Shown in pieces: positions 17,253 to 24,617 of a stretch of 29,990 nucleotides of DNA. How positions within the stretch are numbered: position 1 is the stretch's first letter; each line of letters begins with the position of its first letter. Origin of the DNA: Proteiniphilum sp. (GTDB lineage Bacteria > Bacteroidota > Bacteroidia > Bacteroidales > Dysgonomonadaceae). Where the stretch lies: positions 1 through 29,990 of the forward strand of contig JAIRSV010000017.1 in the NCBI GenBank assembly GCA_031255275.1. Reading direction: 5' to 3'. The notes under the pieces were generated by a model. It ran no database searches, was not told where the DNA came from, and worked only from the letters and a program-made list of their open reading frames with translations. The translations under genes were made by a program, and so were the position numbers.

Positions 17253-17483
17253 GATTTCACCGGAATCCTCGCAGACATCACCGGACGACTCGCTGATTTC
17301 ACCGGAAGGCTTGCTGATTTCACCGGAAGGCTTGCTGATCTCACCGGACGGCTCGCTGATTTCACCGGACGGCTCGCTGATTTCACCGGACGACTCGCTG
17401 ATTTCACCGGAAGGCTTGCTGATTTCACCGGAAGGCTTGCTGATTTCACCGGAAAGTCTGCCGACTTCACTGTGGAATTCGCC
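17253..17483. repeat. 21-bp tandem repeat array, 10 units plus one degenerate unit
   Basis: Ten contiguous units run from 17253 to 17462 with the form GA(T/C)(T/A/C)TCACCGGA-nnn-nTC/CT-GC, and one decayed unit runs to 17483. TCACCGGA is invariant. The variable block alternates between AAGGCTTGCT, CGGCTCGCT and CGACTCGCT types, and the order of types suggests unit-pair duplications. Frames are open on both strands but none has a plausible gene start. One minus-strand frame reads G-E-I-S-(K/E)-P-S. The array ends 123 bp before the promoter of the zinc-ribbon/uvrB operon. Confidence 0.92.
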
Positions 17484-17605
17484 GGTATCGCCGAAATCCC
17501 CGGAGGTATCAGCGCATCATCCGCCGGATCCGTTGTTCGGAACGCGAAAACGGCGGCAAGATAGAGAAAAATACGCACACGGCAAAAAAAGAAAGGTAGA
17601 TAAAT

Positions 17606-17636
17606 TTTGATATTATTTCAATCTTTGCTACTTTTG
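17606..17636 (+). promoter_or_regulatory. Near-consensus Bacteroidota promoter upstream of zinc-ribbon/uvrB operon
   Basis: TTTG (17606-17609), a 19-bp spacer and TACTTTTG (17629-17636) match TTTG-N19-TAnnTTTG fully. Transcription would begin near 17643, almost 300 nt before the first gene, so the transcript has a long leader or first makes a separate small RNA. Confidence 0.75.
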
Positions 17637-17642
17637 CTCCGA

Positions 17643-17900
17643 ATTAAAAATAGAGACCCTAAGCAGGTCTGAGGAACAGTCGCGACACCGTCGCATCAAA
17701 CAACAACCGCTTGCCAAGAGGATATTATTCGGAAACCTTTGCCTGTTCTCCGGGAAAAAGAGCGGAAGTGTAACAAAAGCTGTTTCGATGGCCGGCGAAG
17801 GGATAACAACCCGCTGTCCGGTGCAGTTCCCGGCGCGAAGAAGCCTGCCGGAACCTGGACAACTTCGCTGAGGAAAACTCCCGGACAGCTTTGTTATTCT
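17643..17900 (+). ncRNA. Candidate structured leader or small RNA
   Basis: This stretch follows a near-consensus promoter and folds into several stable helices. One is AGACC (17654-17658) with GGTCT (17666-17670). Another is GCGAC-ACC-GTCGC (17682-17694). The main one is a perfect 9-bp stem GCTGTCCGG (17813-17821) with CCGGACAGC (17881-17889). Inside the last stem is a nested hairpin: CAG-TTCC-GGC (17824-17834, one bulged C) with GCC-GGAA-CTG (17847-17857, one bulged C). The sequence after 17889 is TTTGTTATT, a weak terminator tail. It does not match the riboswitch, RNase P, tmRNA or SRP signatures known to the annotator. It is either a regulatory leader of the zinc-ribbon/uvrB operon or an independent small RNA. 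Confidence 0.45.
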
Positions 17901-17936
17901 CTCAAAGTGAAAATTACAGTTAATTAACAGCGAAGA

Positions 17937-19472
17937 ATGTCAGACTCTCCATCCCTCTTTTCGGATCACCCCCTGCGATCCTGTCCCCTCTGCGGAAAAC
18001 CCAAAGGCGGAGATACCCTCTTTTGCGAAGAATGTTCAACGAGAATGAGGAAGGAATATGAACTCTTCCTCTCGGGAGAAGACCATAGAGTGGCCTTCTT
18101 CGAATCCTGCCGCCGCCGCAGCGTGAGGCGCCGTCGCCCGTCACCCTTTTATGCACGCTTCTCGCGCCCCTGTCCCCTCTGCGGAAAACCCAATCGCGGG
18201 GACGCTTCCTTTTGCGAAAAGTGCTCGAAGAAAATGAGGATGGAATATGAGCTGGACTTGCGCGGGGAAGATGAAAGGGGAGTGGCCATCGACCCCTCCC
18301 TCCGCCGCAGCCTGAGACGCTACTACCGCCTGGGCAGGAAAAACAGGACCGCGTCCGCAGGAACTGAACCTGCCGAGACGGCGCCCGCAGGCGGAAGCGC
18401 GGAACGCCCCGCCCCGACGGCGACGGTGATGAAGGAGGAGATGGCGAAGACGGAACGGAAAGAACAAAAGGAAAGGACAAACAGAGAGAGCAGAATAAAA
18501 GAGAGCAGAATAAAAAGGACGGAAAAAACGAAAATGACGGAAAAGACCGGCAGGACGGAAGGGTCGGGAAGGAGACCGGGGAAAACGGGACGGATAGTCC
18601 TGACAATCTCCCTCTCCCTGTTGGCGCTTGCGCTTCTCGCCGTCGCCTTTTTCGTCCACAGCGCCGCCCTCCGGCGGAGAAACATCGACCGCGACAGCTG
18701 GGAGGCCGCCTGCGAGGCCAACACCGTGGAAGCATTCCTTGCCTATATGGAGGCGTATCCCCGCGGCAACTATTTCGACGCGGCACAAGACGGCCTCCTC
18801 AGCCTCAAGGCCGAAGAGGCTGAGATGTGGGAGAGGATGAAGGCTTCGGACAACGTTTCGGAACTGCGCGACTTCCTCGCCCGCTACCCCGACGGCCCCT
18901 ACGTCCCGCTCGCCGAAGAACGGCTCGATTCACTCGTCTGGGTCGGCGCCCTGAGGAAGAATACGCCCGAATCCTACTCTGCCTACCTCCTGCTCGCCGA
19001 AGAAGGCGGCGTCCGGGGCGGTTATGCAGCCGATGCGCGCAGGAGGCACGGACTCCTCTTCGGCCCGCTACCCGTCGACGGCGTTCTGCTGGACAGCATA
19101 CGCACGCCGGTGAGCGAATTCTTCGCCGCCCTCTCCTCCCTCAACAGCGATGGACTCATCCGCAGCCTGGCCCCCGTCGTCTACCGCTTCTTCGACATCG
19201 GCGCCGCCACGCGCGAGGAAGTCACCCGCACCCTGCTCGCCGCCAGTGCACGAAAACCGGACTTCTCCACGCGCTTCGACCCCGACATGCAGTCGCTTAG
19301 CTGCCGCCAGACGGACAACACTCACTACAGCGTCAGCGTCCCCTTCCGGAAAATATACACCCGCGTCGGCGTCACGGGCGAGGAGTACGGATACATCGCC
19401 CAGCTGGAACTGGACAGTATCTTCCAGGTCACCAGCATATTCGAGACGAAGCCCTACCCCGAAGCGCCGTAA
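17937..19472 (+). CDS. Double zinc-ribbon, single-pass membrane protein
   Basis: This 511-residue protein of unknown function has two N-terminal zinc ribbons: C16-x2-C19...C30-x2-C33 and C79-x2-C82...C93-x2-C96. They are so alike at DNA level (around 17975-18065 and 18163-18254) that one is a recent duplicate of the other. A highly charged linker (about 160-218, rich in K, E, R, T) follows, including the directly repeated R-I-K-E-S. Then comes one membrane helix (about 219-240) and an outer part. That part has two TPR-like or tol-pal-like helix pairs (A-Y-P-R-G-N-Y-F-D-A-A near 272; R-Y-P-D-G-P-Y-V-P-L-A) and a C-terminal alpha/beta domain. The likely topology is cytoplasmic ribbons and a periplasmic C-terminus. 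The stop lies 2 bp before uvrB, so the two genes share a transcript. Confidence 0.8.
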   Translation: MSDSPSLFSDHPLRSCPLCGKPKGGDTLFCEECSTRMRKEYELFLSGEDHRVAFFESCRRRSVRRRRPSPFYARFSRPCPLCGKPNRGDASFCEKCSKKMRMEYELDLRGEDERGVAIDPSLRRSLRRYYRLGRKNRTASAGTEPAETAPAGGSAERPAPTATVMKEEMAKTERKEQKERTNRESRIKESRIKRTEKTKMTEKTGRTEGSGRRPGKTGRIVLTISLSLLALALLAVAFFVHSAALRRRNIDRDSWEAACEANTVEAFLAYMEAYPRGNYFDAAQDGLLSLKAEEAEMWERMKASDNVSELRDFLARYPDGPYVPLAEERLDSLVWVGALRKNTPESYSAYLLLAEEGGVRGGYAADARRRHGLLFGPLPVDGVLLDSIRTPVSEFFAALSSLNSDGLIRSLAPVVYRFFDIGAATREEVTRTLLAASARKPDFSTRFDPDMQSLSCRQTDNTHYSVSVPFRKIYTRVGVTGEEYGYIAQLELDSIFQVTSIFETKPYPEAP

Positions 19473-19474
19473 CA

Positions 19475-21535
19475 ATGGACTTCAGGCTTACCTCGGCCTA
19501 CTGCCCCACGGGTGACCAGCCCGAAGCCATCGCCTCCCTTCTGGACGGGCTGCGACGCAAAGTCCCCTGTCAGACGCTGCTCGGCGTCACCGGATCGGGC
19601 AAAACCTTCACCGTCGCCAACGTCATCGCCCACGTCAACAAACCAACCCTCGTACTGAGCCACAACAAGACGCTCGCCGCACAGCTCTACGGCGAGTTCA
19701 AAAGCTTCTTCCCCGATAACGCCGTGGAATACTACGTCTCCTACTACGACTACTATCAGCCCGAAGCCTATATCCCCGCCACCGACACCTATATAGACAA
19801 GGATCTCTCCATCAACGCCGATCTCGAAAAGCTCCGCCTCGCCACCGTCTCCTCGCTGCTCTCCGGACGAAGGGACGTAATCGTCATCTCCTCCGTCTCC
19901 TGCCTCTACGGCATCGGCAACCCCGAAGACTTCAGGAAAACCCTCGTCGAACTCCGCCGGGGGCAGACGCTGGAACGCGACCGCATGTTGCGCCGGCTCG
20001 TCGACATCCTCTACTCGCGCAACGAAACACCCGGCTTCGGCCCGGGAAACTTCCGCGTCAAGGGAGACACCGTCGACATCTACCTCGCATACCGCGACAG
20101 CATCCTCCGCATCATCTTCTGGGGAGACGAGGTAGAGAGCATCGAAGCCGCAGACCCGCTGACGGGCATCACCCTCGAACGCCTCGACACCTGTCGCATC
20201 TTCCCGGCCAACCTCTTCGTCACCACACAGGAACGCATCAACAGGGCGCTCGACGAAATTCAGACAGACCTCTGGAAACAGGTAGAATTTTTCCATTCCC
20301 GAGGCAAATCCCTTGAAGCCAAACGCCTCAGCGAAAGGGTGACATACGACCTGGAGATGATCCGCGAAATGGGACACTGCGCCGGTATAGAAAACTACTC
20401 ACGCTACTTCGACGGCCGCCCCCCCGGCACGCGCCCCTTTTGCCTGCTCGACTTCTTTCCCGACGACTACCTCACCGTCATCGACGAGAGCCACGTCACC
20501 CTCCCCCAGGTACACGCCATGTACGGCGGCGACCGCTCCCGCAAGATAAACCTCGTGGAATACGGCTTCCGTCTCCCCGCCGCGATGGACAACCGTCCGC
20601 TGACCTTCGCCGAATTCGAAGCGCTCACCCCCGAAATCATCTTCGTCAGCGCAACCCCCGCCGACTACGAACTGGAACGCTCCGAAGGCGTCGCCGTAGA
20701 CCAGCTGATCCGCCCCACCGGCCTGCTCGACCCCCCCATCGACGTACGCCCCAGCCGCCACCAGGTAGACGACCTTATGGAAGAGATCCGGCGGCGCACC
20801 GCCGTAAACGAACGCATCCTCGTCACCACCCTCACCAAGCAGATGGCCGAGGAACTGACCGAATACCTGGCCGCAAACGGCGTACGCTGCACCTACATCC
20901 ACTCCGGCGTAGAGACCCTCGAGCGGGTCAAAATCATGGACGGGTTGCGTCGCGGCACCTTCGACGTGCTGATCGGCGTAAACCTCCTGCGCGAAGGACT
21001 CGACCTGCCCGAAGTATCGCTCGTGGCCGTGATCGACGCCGACAAGGAGGGTTACCTCCGTTCGCACCGCTCCCTCACGCAGACCGCCGGCCGCGCCGCG
21101 CGAAACGTCAACGGAAAGGTGATCTTCTATGCCGACAGGATCACCCTCAGTATGCAGAAGACCATTGACGAAACCGGCCGTCGGCGCGAAAAGCAGATAA
21201 AATATAACAGGGAACACGGCATCACTCCGCAGCAGATAAGGAAAACGTACACTCCCCCTTCGCTGACGGGAGGACAGGCAGCAACAGTTTTCGCCGCCGC
21301 GGGCGGAAAGGCTTACGCCGAGCCGGATTACTCCATGTCCGCCGCCGAGCCGGCAGCCGGCTACGCCACCTCCGGCGACCTGAAGAGGGAAGCGGAACGT
21401 GCCCGTCGGGCGATGCTGGCGGCGGCAAAGAAGCTGGAATTTCTGGAAGCCGCGCAGTGGCGCGACCGTCTGGCGATGCTGGAGGAAAGGCTGGAGAAGG
21501 GGCGGGAAGGAAAGCCGGAAAAGAACAGCCCCTGA
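19475..21535 (+). CDS. uvrB: Excinuclease ABC subunit B
   Basis: UvrB is the damage-verifying helicase-like subunit of nucleotide excision repair. It receives DNA from UvrA and recruits UvrC. The 686-residue protein has normal length. It shows Walker A G-V-T-G-S-G-K-T (37-44), the beta-hairpin region Y-Y-V-S-Y-Y-D-Y-Y-Q-P-E-A-Y (about 86-99), D-E-S-H of motif II (in V-I-D-E-S-H-V-T) and the helicase C-terminal motifs (G-V-N-L-L-R-E-G-L-D-L-P-E and Q-T-A-G-R-A-A-R-N). A C-terminal UVR motif (about 635-670) contacts UvrC. The ATG at 19475 is 2 bp after the stop of the zinc-ribbon gene. Codon usage is strongly C-biased, like its neighbour. uvrA and uvrC are not in the window. Confidence 0.98.
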   Translation: MDFRLTSAYCPTGDQPEAIASLLDGLRRKVPCQTLLGVTGSGKTFTVANVIAHVNKPTLVLSHNKTLAAQLYGEFKSFFPDNAVEYYVSYYDYYQPEAYIPATDTYIDKDLSINADLEKLRLATVSSLLSGRRDVIVISSVSCLYGIGNPEDFRKTLVELRRGQTLERDRMLRRLVDILYSRNETPGFGPGNFRVKGDTVDIYLAYRDSILRIIFWGDEVESIEAADPLTGITLERLDTCRIFPANLFVTTQERINRALDEIQTDLWKQVEFFHSRGKSLEAKRLSERVTYDLEMIREMGHCAGIENYSRYFDGRPPGTRPFCLLDFFPDDYLTVIDESHVTLPQVHAMYGGDRSRKINLVEYGFRLPAAMDNRPLTFAEFEALTPEIIFVSATPADYELERSEGVAVDQLIRPTGLLDPPIDVRPSRHQVDDLMEEIRRRTAVNERILVTTLTKQMAEELTEYLAANGVRCTYIHSGVETLERVKIMDGLRRGTFDVLIGVNLLREGLDLPEVSLVAVIDADKEGYLRSHRSLTQTAGRAARNVNGKVIFYADRITLSMQKTIDETGRRREKQIKYNREHGITPQQIRKTYTPPSLTGGQAATVFAAAGGKAYAEPDYSMSAAEPAAGYATSGDLKREAERARRAMLAAAKKLEFLEAAQWRDRLAMLEERLEKGREGKPEKNSP

Positions 21536-21570
21536 CCTCAAATGTAAAGTCCGAATCCGGGCGGAAGCTC

Positions 21571-22377
21571 TCAGGGAAGCGTTCCCCCCAGCCACTCTTC
21601 GGACACGGGAAAGACGACGGGTCTGCCCGACACGGGATTGGTCTTCACGATCACCACCGCGTCATACACGCGCTCAACGTGCTCATACGTCACCACCTCC
21701 CCGGGCGTTCCCTGGCAAAAGGCCCTCCCCCCCTTCATCATCAGCAGGAAGTCGCAATATTCGGCCGCGAGCGAAAGGTCGTGCACAATCATCATCACAC
21801 TCAGCTTCAAATCCCCGTTCAGCCGGCGGATAAGGTTCATAAACCGCATCCGGTGCGAGATGTCCAGATGCGCCGTAGGCTCGTCGAGCAGCAGCAGCCG
21901 GGGCTGCTGCGCCAGCGCGCAGGCGATGTCGGCCATTTGCCGTTCGCCTCCGCTCAGTTCCCTCACAGACTTGTGCCGCAGGCGGTAAGTATCGGTCAAC
22001 TGCATGTAATGGTGCGCAATCTCCACGTCCTCCTTCCCGTCGAAGAACCTGAACCGTCGCCGGTACGGCAACCGTCCCATCAGCACATACTCTTCCACCG
22101 ACAGCTCCGCCGCCTCCGGAAACTGCGGAACGATCGCCACCCGCTGCGCCCTCTCCCGCCGGGAAAGCTGCGCCATATCGTTCCCCTCCAGCAGTACGCG
22201 TCCGCTCCTCAGCGGCAGGGAGCCGGAAATGCCCCTGAACAGCGTAGTCTTTCCCGAACCGTTAGGCCCGATGATTCCGGCAAACGACCCTTTCCCCAGC
22301 AACAGGCTGATGCCCTGTACCCGGAAACCGTCGCCATATCCGCAGGAGAGATCCTGTATGTCAAGGAAACCGTTCAT
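21571..22377 (-). CDS. ABC transporter ATP-binding protein (FecE/BtuD type)
   Basis: Cytoplasmic ATPase of an importer for a metal chelate such as a siderophore, haem or cobalamin. The 268-residue protein has Walker A G-P-N-G-S-G-K-T (37-44), a Q-loop Gln in V-P-Q-F (near 85), signature L-S-G-G-E-R-Q (141-147), Walker B L-L-L-L-D-E-P (161-167), the D-loop and the switch His199 in I-V-H-D. The T-x-x-Y-x-L-R-x-K-S-V-R-E-L-S-G-G-E context is typical of the FecE/BtuD/HmuV group. Its ATG overlaps the stop of the permease gene by 4 bp (ATGA), so translation is probably coupled. It converges on uvrB with 35 bp between stops. The substrate cannot be read from this subunit. Confidence 0.92.
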   Translation of the reverse strand: MNGFLDIQDLSCGYGDGFRVQGISLLLGKGSFAGIIGPNGSGKTTLFRGISGSLPLRSGRVLLEGNDMAQLSRRERAQRVAIVPQFPEAAELSVEEYVLMGRLPYRRRFRFFDGKEDVEIAHHYMQLTDTYRLRHKSVRELSGGERQMADIACALAQQPRLLLLDEPTAHLDISHRMRFMNLIRRLNGDLKLSVMMIVHDLSLAAEYCDFLLMMKGGRAFCQGTPGEVVTYEHVERVYDAVVIVKTNPVSGRPVVFPVSEEWLGGTLP

Positions 22378-23393
22378 AGCTTTTTAGACTGTAATTCTTT
22401 TCGCCGCACCTCGCTCAGCAGCAGGATAAACGTCACGCCGCCCGCAACGCCCGTAATCACCCCGACAGGCAGTTCGTTGGGCGAGATCACGCAGCGCGCC
22501 GCCACGTCGCAGAGGATCAGGAAAATGCTTCCGCTCAGGAAAGAAGCCGCAAGCAATATCCGATAGTCGCTGCCCGTCCACAGGCGCGTGATGTGCGGGA
22601 TCACCAGTCCCACGAACCCGATGACTCCCGCCACCGCGATGCAGGCGCCCGTGAGCAGCGATGTGATGATGAAGAGGATACGGATCACACCGTTCGTGTC
22701 GAAACCCAGGTGAGCCGCCCTCTCTTCGCCCAGCCTCAGCGCGTTGAGCGGTGTGGCGAACAGGTAGGCCGCCCCCAGTCCCGTCAGCGACAGGACGATC
22801 ATCGCCGCGATCATCGCGCCGTTCGACTCGTTGAGCGACCCCATGATCCAGAAGACGATTCCGTGGATATTCTCCGCGGAGGTGACCGACATGAAGAACA
22901 TCATCAGCGACGAGGAGATGAAACTGATCATTACGCCGATAAGCAGCATCCTGTTGACGCTGACGCCTCCCCTTCCGAGGCTGAGGGCGTACACGAGGAA
23001 TATGGTGGCGAAGGCGCCGGCGAATCCTGCCAGCGGCAGGAACAGGATATTGACCAGGTGCAATCCCGTGGTGATGGCGAAGGTGACGCCCAGCGACGCG
23101 CCGCCTGAAATGCCGAGCGTGTAGGGTTCCACCAGCGGGTTCCGGTATATCCCCTGCAGGATGGCGCCGGCCAGACCGAGGCTTCCGCCTGTGGCCAGTC
23201 CGAGCAGCGTGCGCGGGATGCGGATGTATGCCAGGATGCCGTATTCCGGACATTCCCTGTCGGCGAGGATGCGCGGCAGGTCGCCCATCCGCACCGGGAC
23301 TTCGCCCGTCCCCAGCGACAGCGCGGAGGCGGCTGCCAGGCCCGTCAGCAACAGCAGAAGAGAGAGGCTCCAGCGTAATTCTTTTCGTTTCAT
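22374..23393 (-). CDS. FecCD/BtuC-type ABC transporter permease
   Basis: This inner-membrane permease has 339 residues and about ten hydrophobic segments, the usual size and layout for FecCD/BtuC. Family landmarks include R-I-P-R-T-L-L-G-L-A-T-G-G-S-L-G-L-A-G (about 58-76), N-P-L-V-E-P-Y-T-L-G-I-S-G-G-A-S-L-G, G-x-x-x-N-A-L-R-L-G-E-x-x-A-x-x-L-G (the coupling helix region that contacts the ATPase), and F-V-G-L-V-I-P-H-I-T-R. As a homodimer it would form the channel for the substrate delivered by the downstream-listed binding protein. The gene lies between the binding-protein and ATPase genes, and an 80-bp gap with a pseudoknot-like element precedes it. Confidence 0.93.
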   Translation of the reverse strand: MKRKELRWSLSLLLLLTGLAAASALSLGTGEVPVRMGDLPRILADRECPEYGILAYIRIPRTLLGLATGGSLGLAGAILQGIYRNPLVEPYTLGISGGASLGVTFAITTGLHLVNILFLPLAGFAGAFATIFLVYALSLGRGGVSVNRMLLIGVMISFISSSLMMFFMSVTSAENIHGIVFWIMGSLNESNGAMIAAMIVLSLTGLGAAYLFATPLNALRLGEERAAHLGFDTNGVIRILFIITSLLTGACIAVAGVIGFVGLVIPHITRLWTGSDYRILLAASFLSGSIFLILCDVAARCVISPNELPVGVITGVAGGVTFILLLSEVRRKELQSKKL

Positions 23394-23414
23394 TCTTATT
23401 CCTTTATTTAATAC

Positions 23415-23463
23415 TCGATCCCCTTCCGGCTTCGGATTTTCCGGTCACGGGATCGAAAATCCG
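23415..23463 (-). promoter_or_regulatory. Pseudoknot-like or competing-hairpin RNA element before the permease gene
   Basis: Two perfect helices interleave in the 80-bp gap. TCGATCCC (23415-23422) pairs with GGGATCGA (23449-23456), and CGGATTTTC (23433-23441) pairs with GAAAATCCG (23455-23463). The order is crossed, so the RNA would either form an H-type pseudoknot or choose between two hairpins that share 2 nt. It lies 20 nt upstream of the permease start, next to an AAAGGAATAAG ribosome-binding stretch. Regulation of permease translation is an inference. Confidence 0.45.
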
Positions 23464-23473
23464 GACGTACGGT

Positions 23474-24304
23474 TCATTCACCCAGCGCCCTGTCCATTGC
23501 CTCCATCGTCAGCGCAAACGTGACGGGGGTCGGCTGGCAGGCAATGTCCGAGTCGATTATGTAAATCTGCTTCTCCCGCGCCGCCTTCAGCCCTGGAAAC
23601 CGACTCCAGGTTTTCAGTTCCTCTTCGCCCGCAACCCCCATAGTGGCGATGAAAATACAGTCCGGGTTTCCGGCAATGACAAATTCGCGGGTGACGGTTC
23701 CATGCGTCAGATTTTTCGAGATGTTTTCCATACCCAACAGCGTCGCATAGTCGTTCATAAAGGTGCCGGGGATGACGGTAAACAGGGGATTGACGCCGAT
23801 CTGGAAAAACATCTTCCGGCGCGCGCCGCCTCTGTTCTTTTCCGCTATTTTCCCGACGGTACGCCGGCTTTCCTCCACCAGTGCGCGCGCCCTTTCGCTC
23901 TTTCCCACCATCGCCCCCAGCCTGACGAACTGGTCGCAGATCTCTTCAAAAGATTTGGGGGAAAGGATTGTTTCCACCCGTATCCCGGCCTTCCTCAGCA
24001 GTTTCGTATCCTTCGGGTCGGTCAGCCCGGAAGCCAGTACCAGGTCGGGCTTCAGGCTGATGATCTTTTCCACGTTCGCCTTCACGGCCGAAGCCACAAT
24101 CTCCTTGTTGTCCCCCCGGGCAGCCGCGCAGTAGTTCGTACATCCCACCAGCTTATCCCCGGCTTCCATATAATAGAGGCTTTGCGTAAACGAGGGCGCC
24201 AGCGATACGATGCGCCTGTATGGCTGTCCCTGTACGGCTGTCGCCGTGATAACGCATAAAAACAGCAGTATTCTTTTCATTCTTTTCATCATTCCGGTTT
24301 TCAT
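23474..24304 (-). CDS. Periplasmic substrate-binding protein of the ABC importer (BtuF/FepB-like)
   Basis: This 276-residue Peripla_BP_2-type binding protein captures the ligand in the periplasm for the permease. A Sec signal peptide (core I-L-L-F-L-C-V-I-T-A-T-A, cut near Q-G-Q) follows a Met-rich start; ATG codons at 24292, 24289 and 24280 are also possible, and 24289 gives a tidier signal. The mature protein opens with R-R-I-V-S-L-A-P-S-F-T-Q-S-L-Y-Y, the family start, then G-C-T-N-Y-C, K-P-D-L-V-L-A-S and the closing I-A-C-Q-P-T-P-V-T-F-A-L lobe. There is no lipobox. It is first in the three-gene unit. The short S-L-A-P-S and N-Y-C elements are BtuF-like, so cobalamin is a reasonable but unproven ligand. 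No cobalamin riboswitch precedes it. Confidence 0.88.
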   Translation of the reverse strand: MKTGMMKRMKRILLFLCVITATAVQGQPYRRIVSLAPSFTQSLYYMEAGDKLVGCTNYCAAARGDNKEIVASAVKANVEKIISLKPDLVLASGLTDPKDTKLLRKAGIRVETILSPKSFEEICDQFVRLGAMVGKSERARALVEESRRTVGKIAEKNRGGARRKMFFQIGVNPLFTVIPGTFMNDYATLLGMENISKNLTHGTVTREFVIAGNPDCIFIATMGVAGEEELKTWSRFPGLKAAREKQIYIIDSDIACQPTPVTFALTMEAMDRALGE

Positions 24305-24375
24305 TATCGGCGTATCCCCGGACGCGTAAGACTTTCCGCCTTTTGTCCGGTCGCTTTTCCGCCTTGTTTATTCCG

Positions 24376-24383
24376 CAAAGGTA
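24376..24383 (-). promoter_or_regulatory. -7 promoter element for the ABC importer genes
   Basis: The minus strand reads TACCTTTG (TAnnTTTG), about 72 bp before the binding-protein start. A matching -33 box is not clear. The implied leader is about 65 nt, too short for a cobalamin riboswitch. Confidence 0.4.
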
Positions 24384-24537
24384 ACAAGAAACGCCGAGTA
24401 GCCGTCTATATCGTTTTCTGTTTTCGCCGTTCCGGCAAGCAGGGAGACCGGTCAACGGTATCCGACTGAAATTTTGTCAGGATTTTTGACAGTTTTTTCC
24501 CCTCAGGTCGTTTTTTCCGGCAAAAAAAGGAGTTGGA

Positions 24538-24545
24538 TAAATTTG
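24538..24545 (+). promoter_or_regulatory. -7 promoter element for groES-groEL
   Basis: TAAATTTG fits TAnnTTTG and lies 72 bp before groES. The -33 region is a T-run (about 24511-24516) rather than TTTG. No CIRCE operator is seen, so HrcA control by that site is not supported. Confidence 0.5.
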
Positions 24546-24617
24546 GCACAAAATTCGCAGTTGAGGTAATGTCAATTTAAATAACAAACATTATTAACAT
24601 CAATTTTAATAGATCGT

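Larger units (their letters stand above)
24305..24617. other. Divergent intergenic region between importer and groES
   Basis: It holds the two outward-facing -7 boxes listed separately (24376-24383 and 24538-24545). Around 24465-24503 there is a T-rich segment with a small hairpin TGTCA...TGACA followed by GTTTTTT, of unclear use. No coding frame is credible. No CIRCE element (TTAGCACTC-N9-GAGTGCTAA) and no riboswitch signature are visible. Confidence 0.5.

Noticed and set aside
17175..17610. Several open frames on both strands across the 17253-17483 array
   Set aside because: Same reason: frames stay open because the period is a multiple of three, and the flanks show no coding features.
17865..17895. 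GAGGAAAACTCCCGGACAGC resembles the GAGGAAAGTCC core of RNase P RNA
   Set aside because: The remaining conserved RNase P regions are missing, and the zinc-ribbon gene starts 47 bp later, leaving no room for the rest of the RNA.
17739..17927. 62-codon plus-strand frame inside the leader
   Set aside because: It overlaps the paired RNA stems, has no recognisable domain and no good start site. Structured RNA explains the region better, although a leader peptide is not fully excluded.
24305..24450. Possible cobalamin riboswitch upstream of the BtuF-like gene
   Set aside because: The likely leader is only about 65 nt and lacks the B12-box sequence. The riboswitch needs roughly 200 nt.
24480..24617. 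CIRCE operator for HrcA upstream of groES
   Set aside because: No TTAGCACTC/GAGTGCTAA inverted repeat is present.
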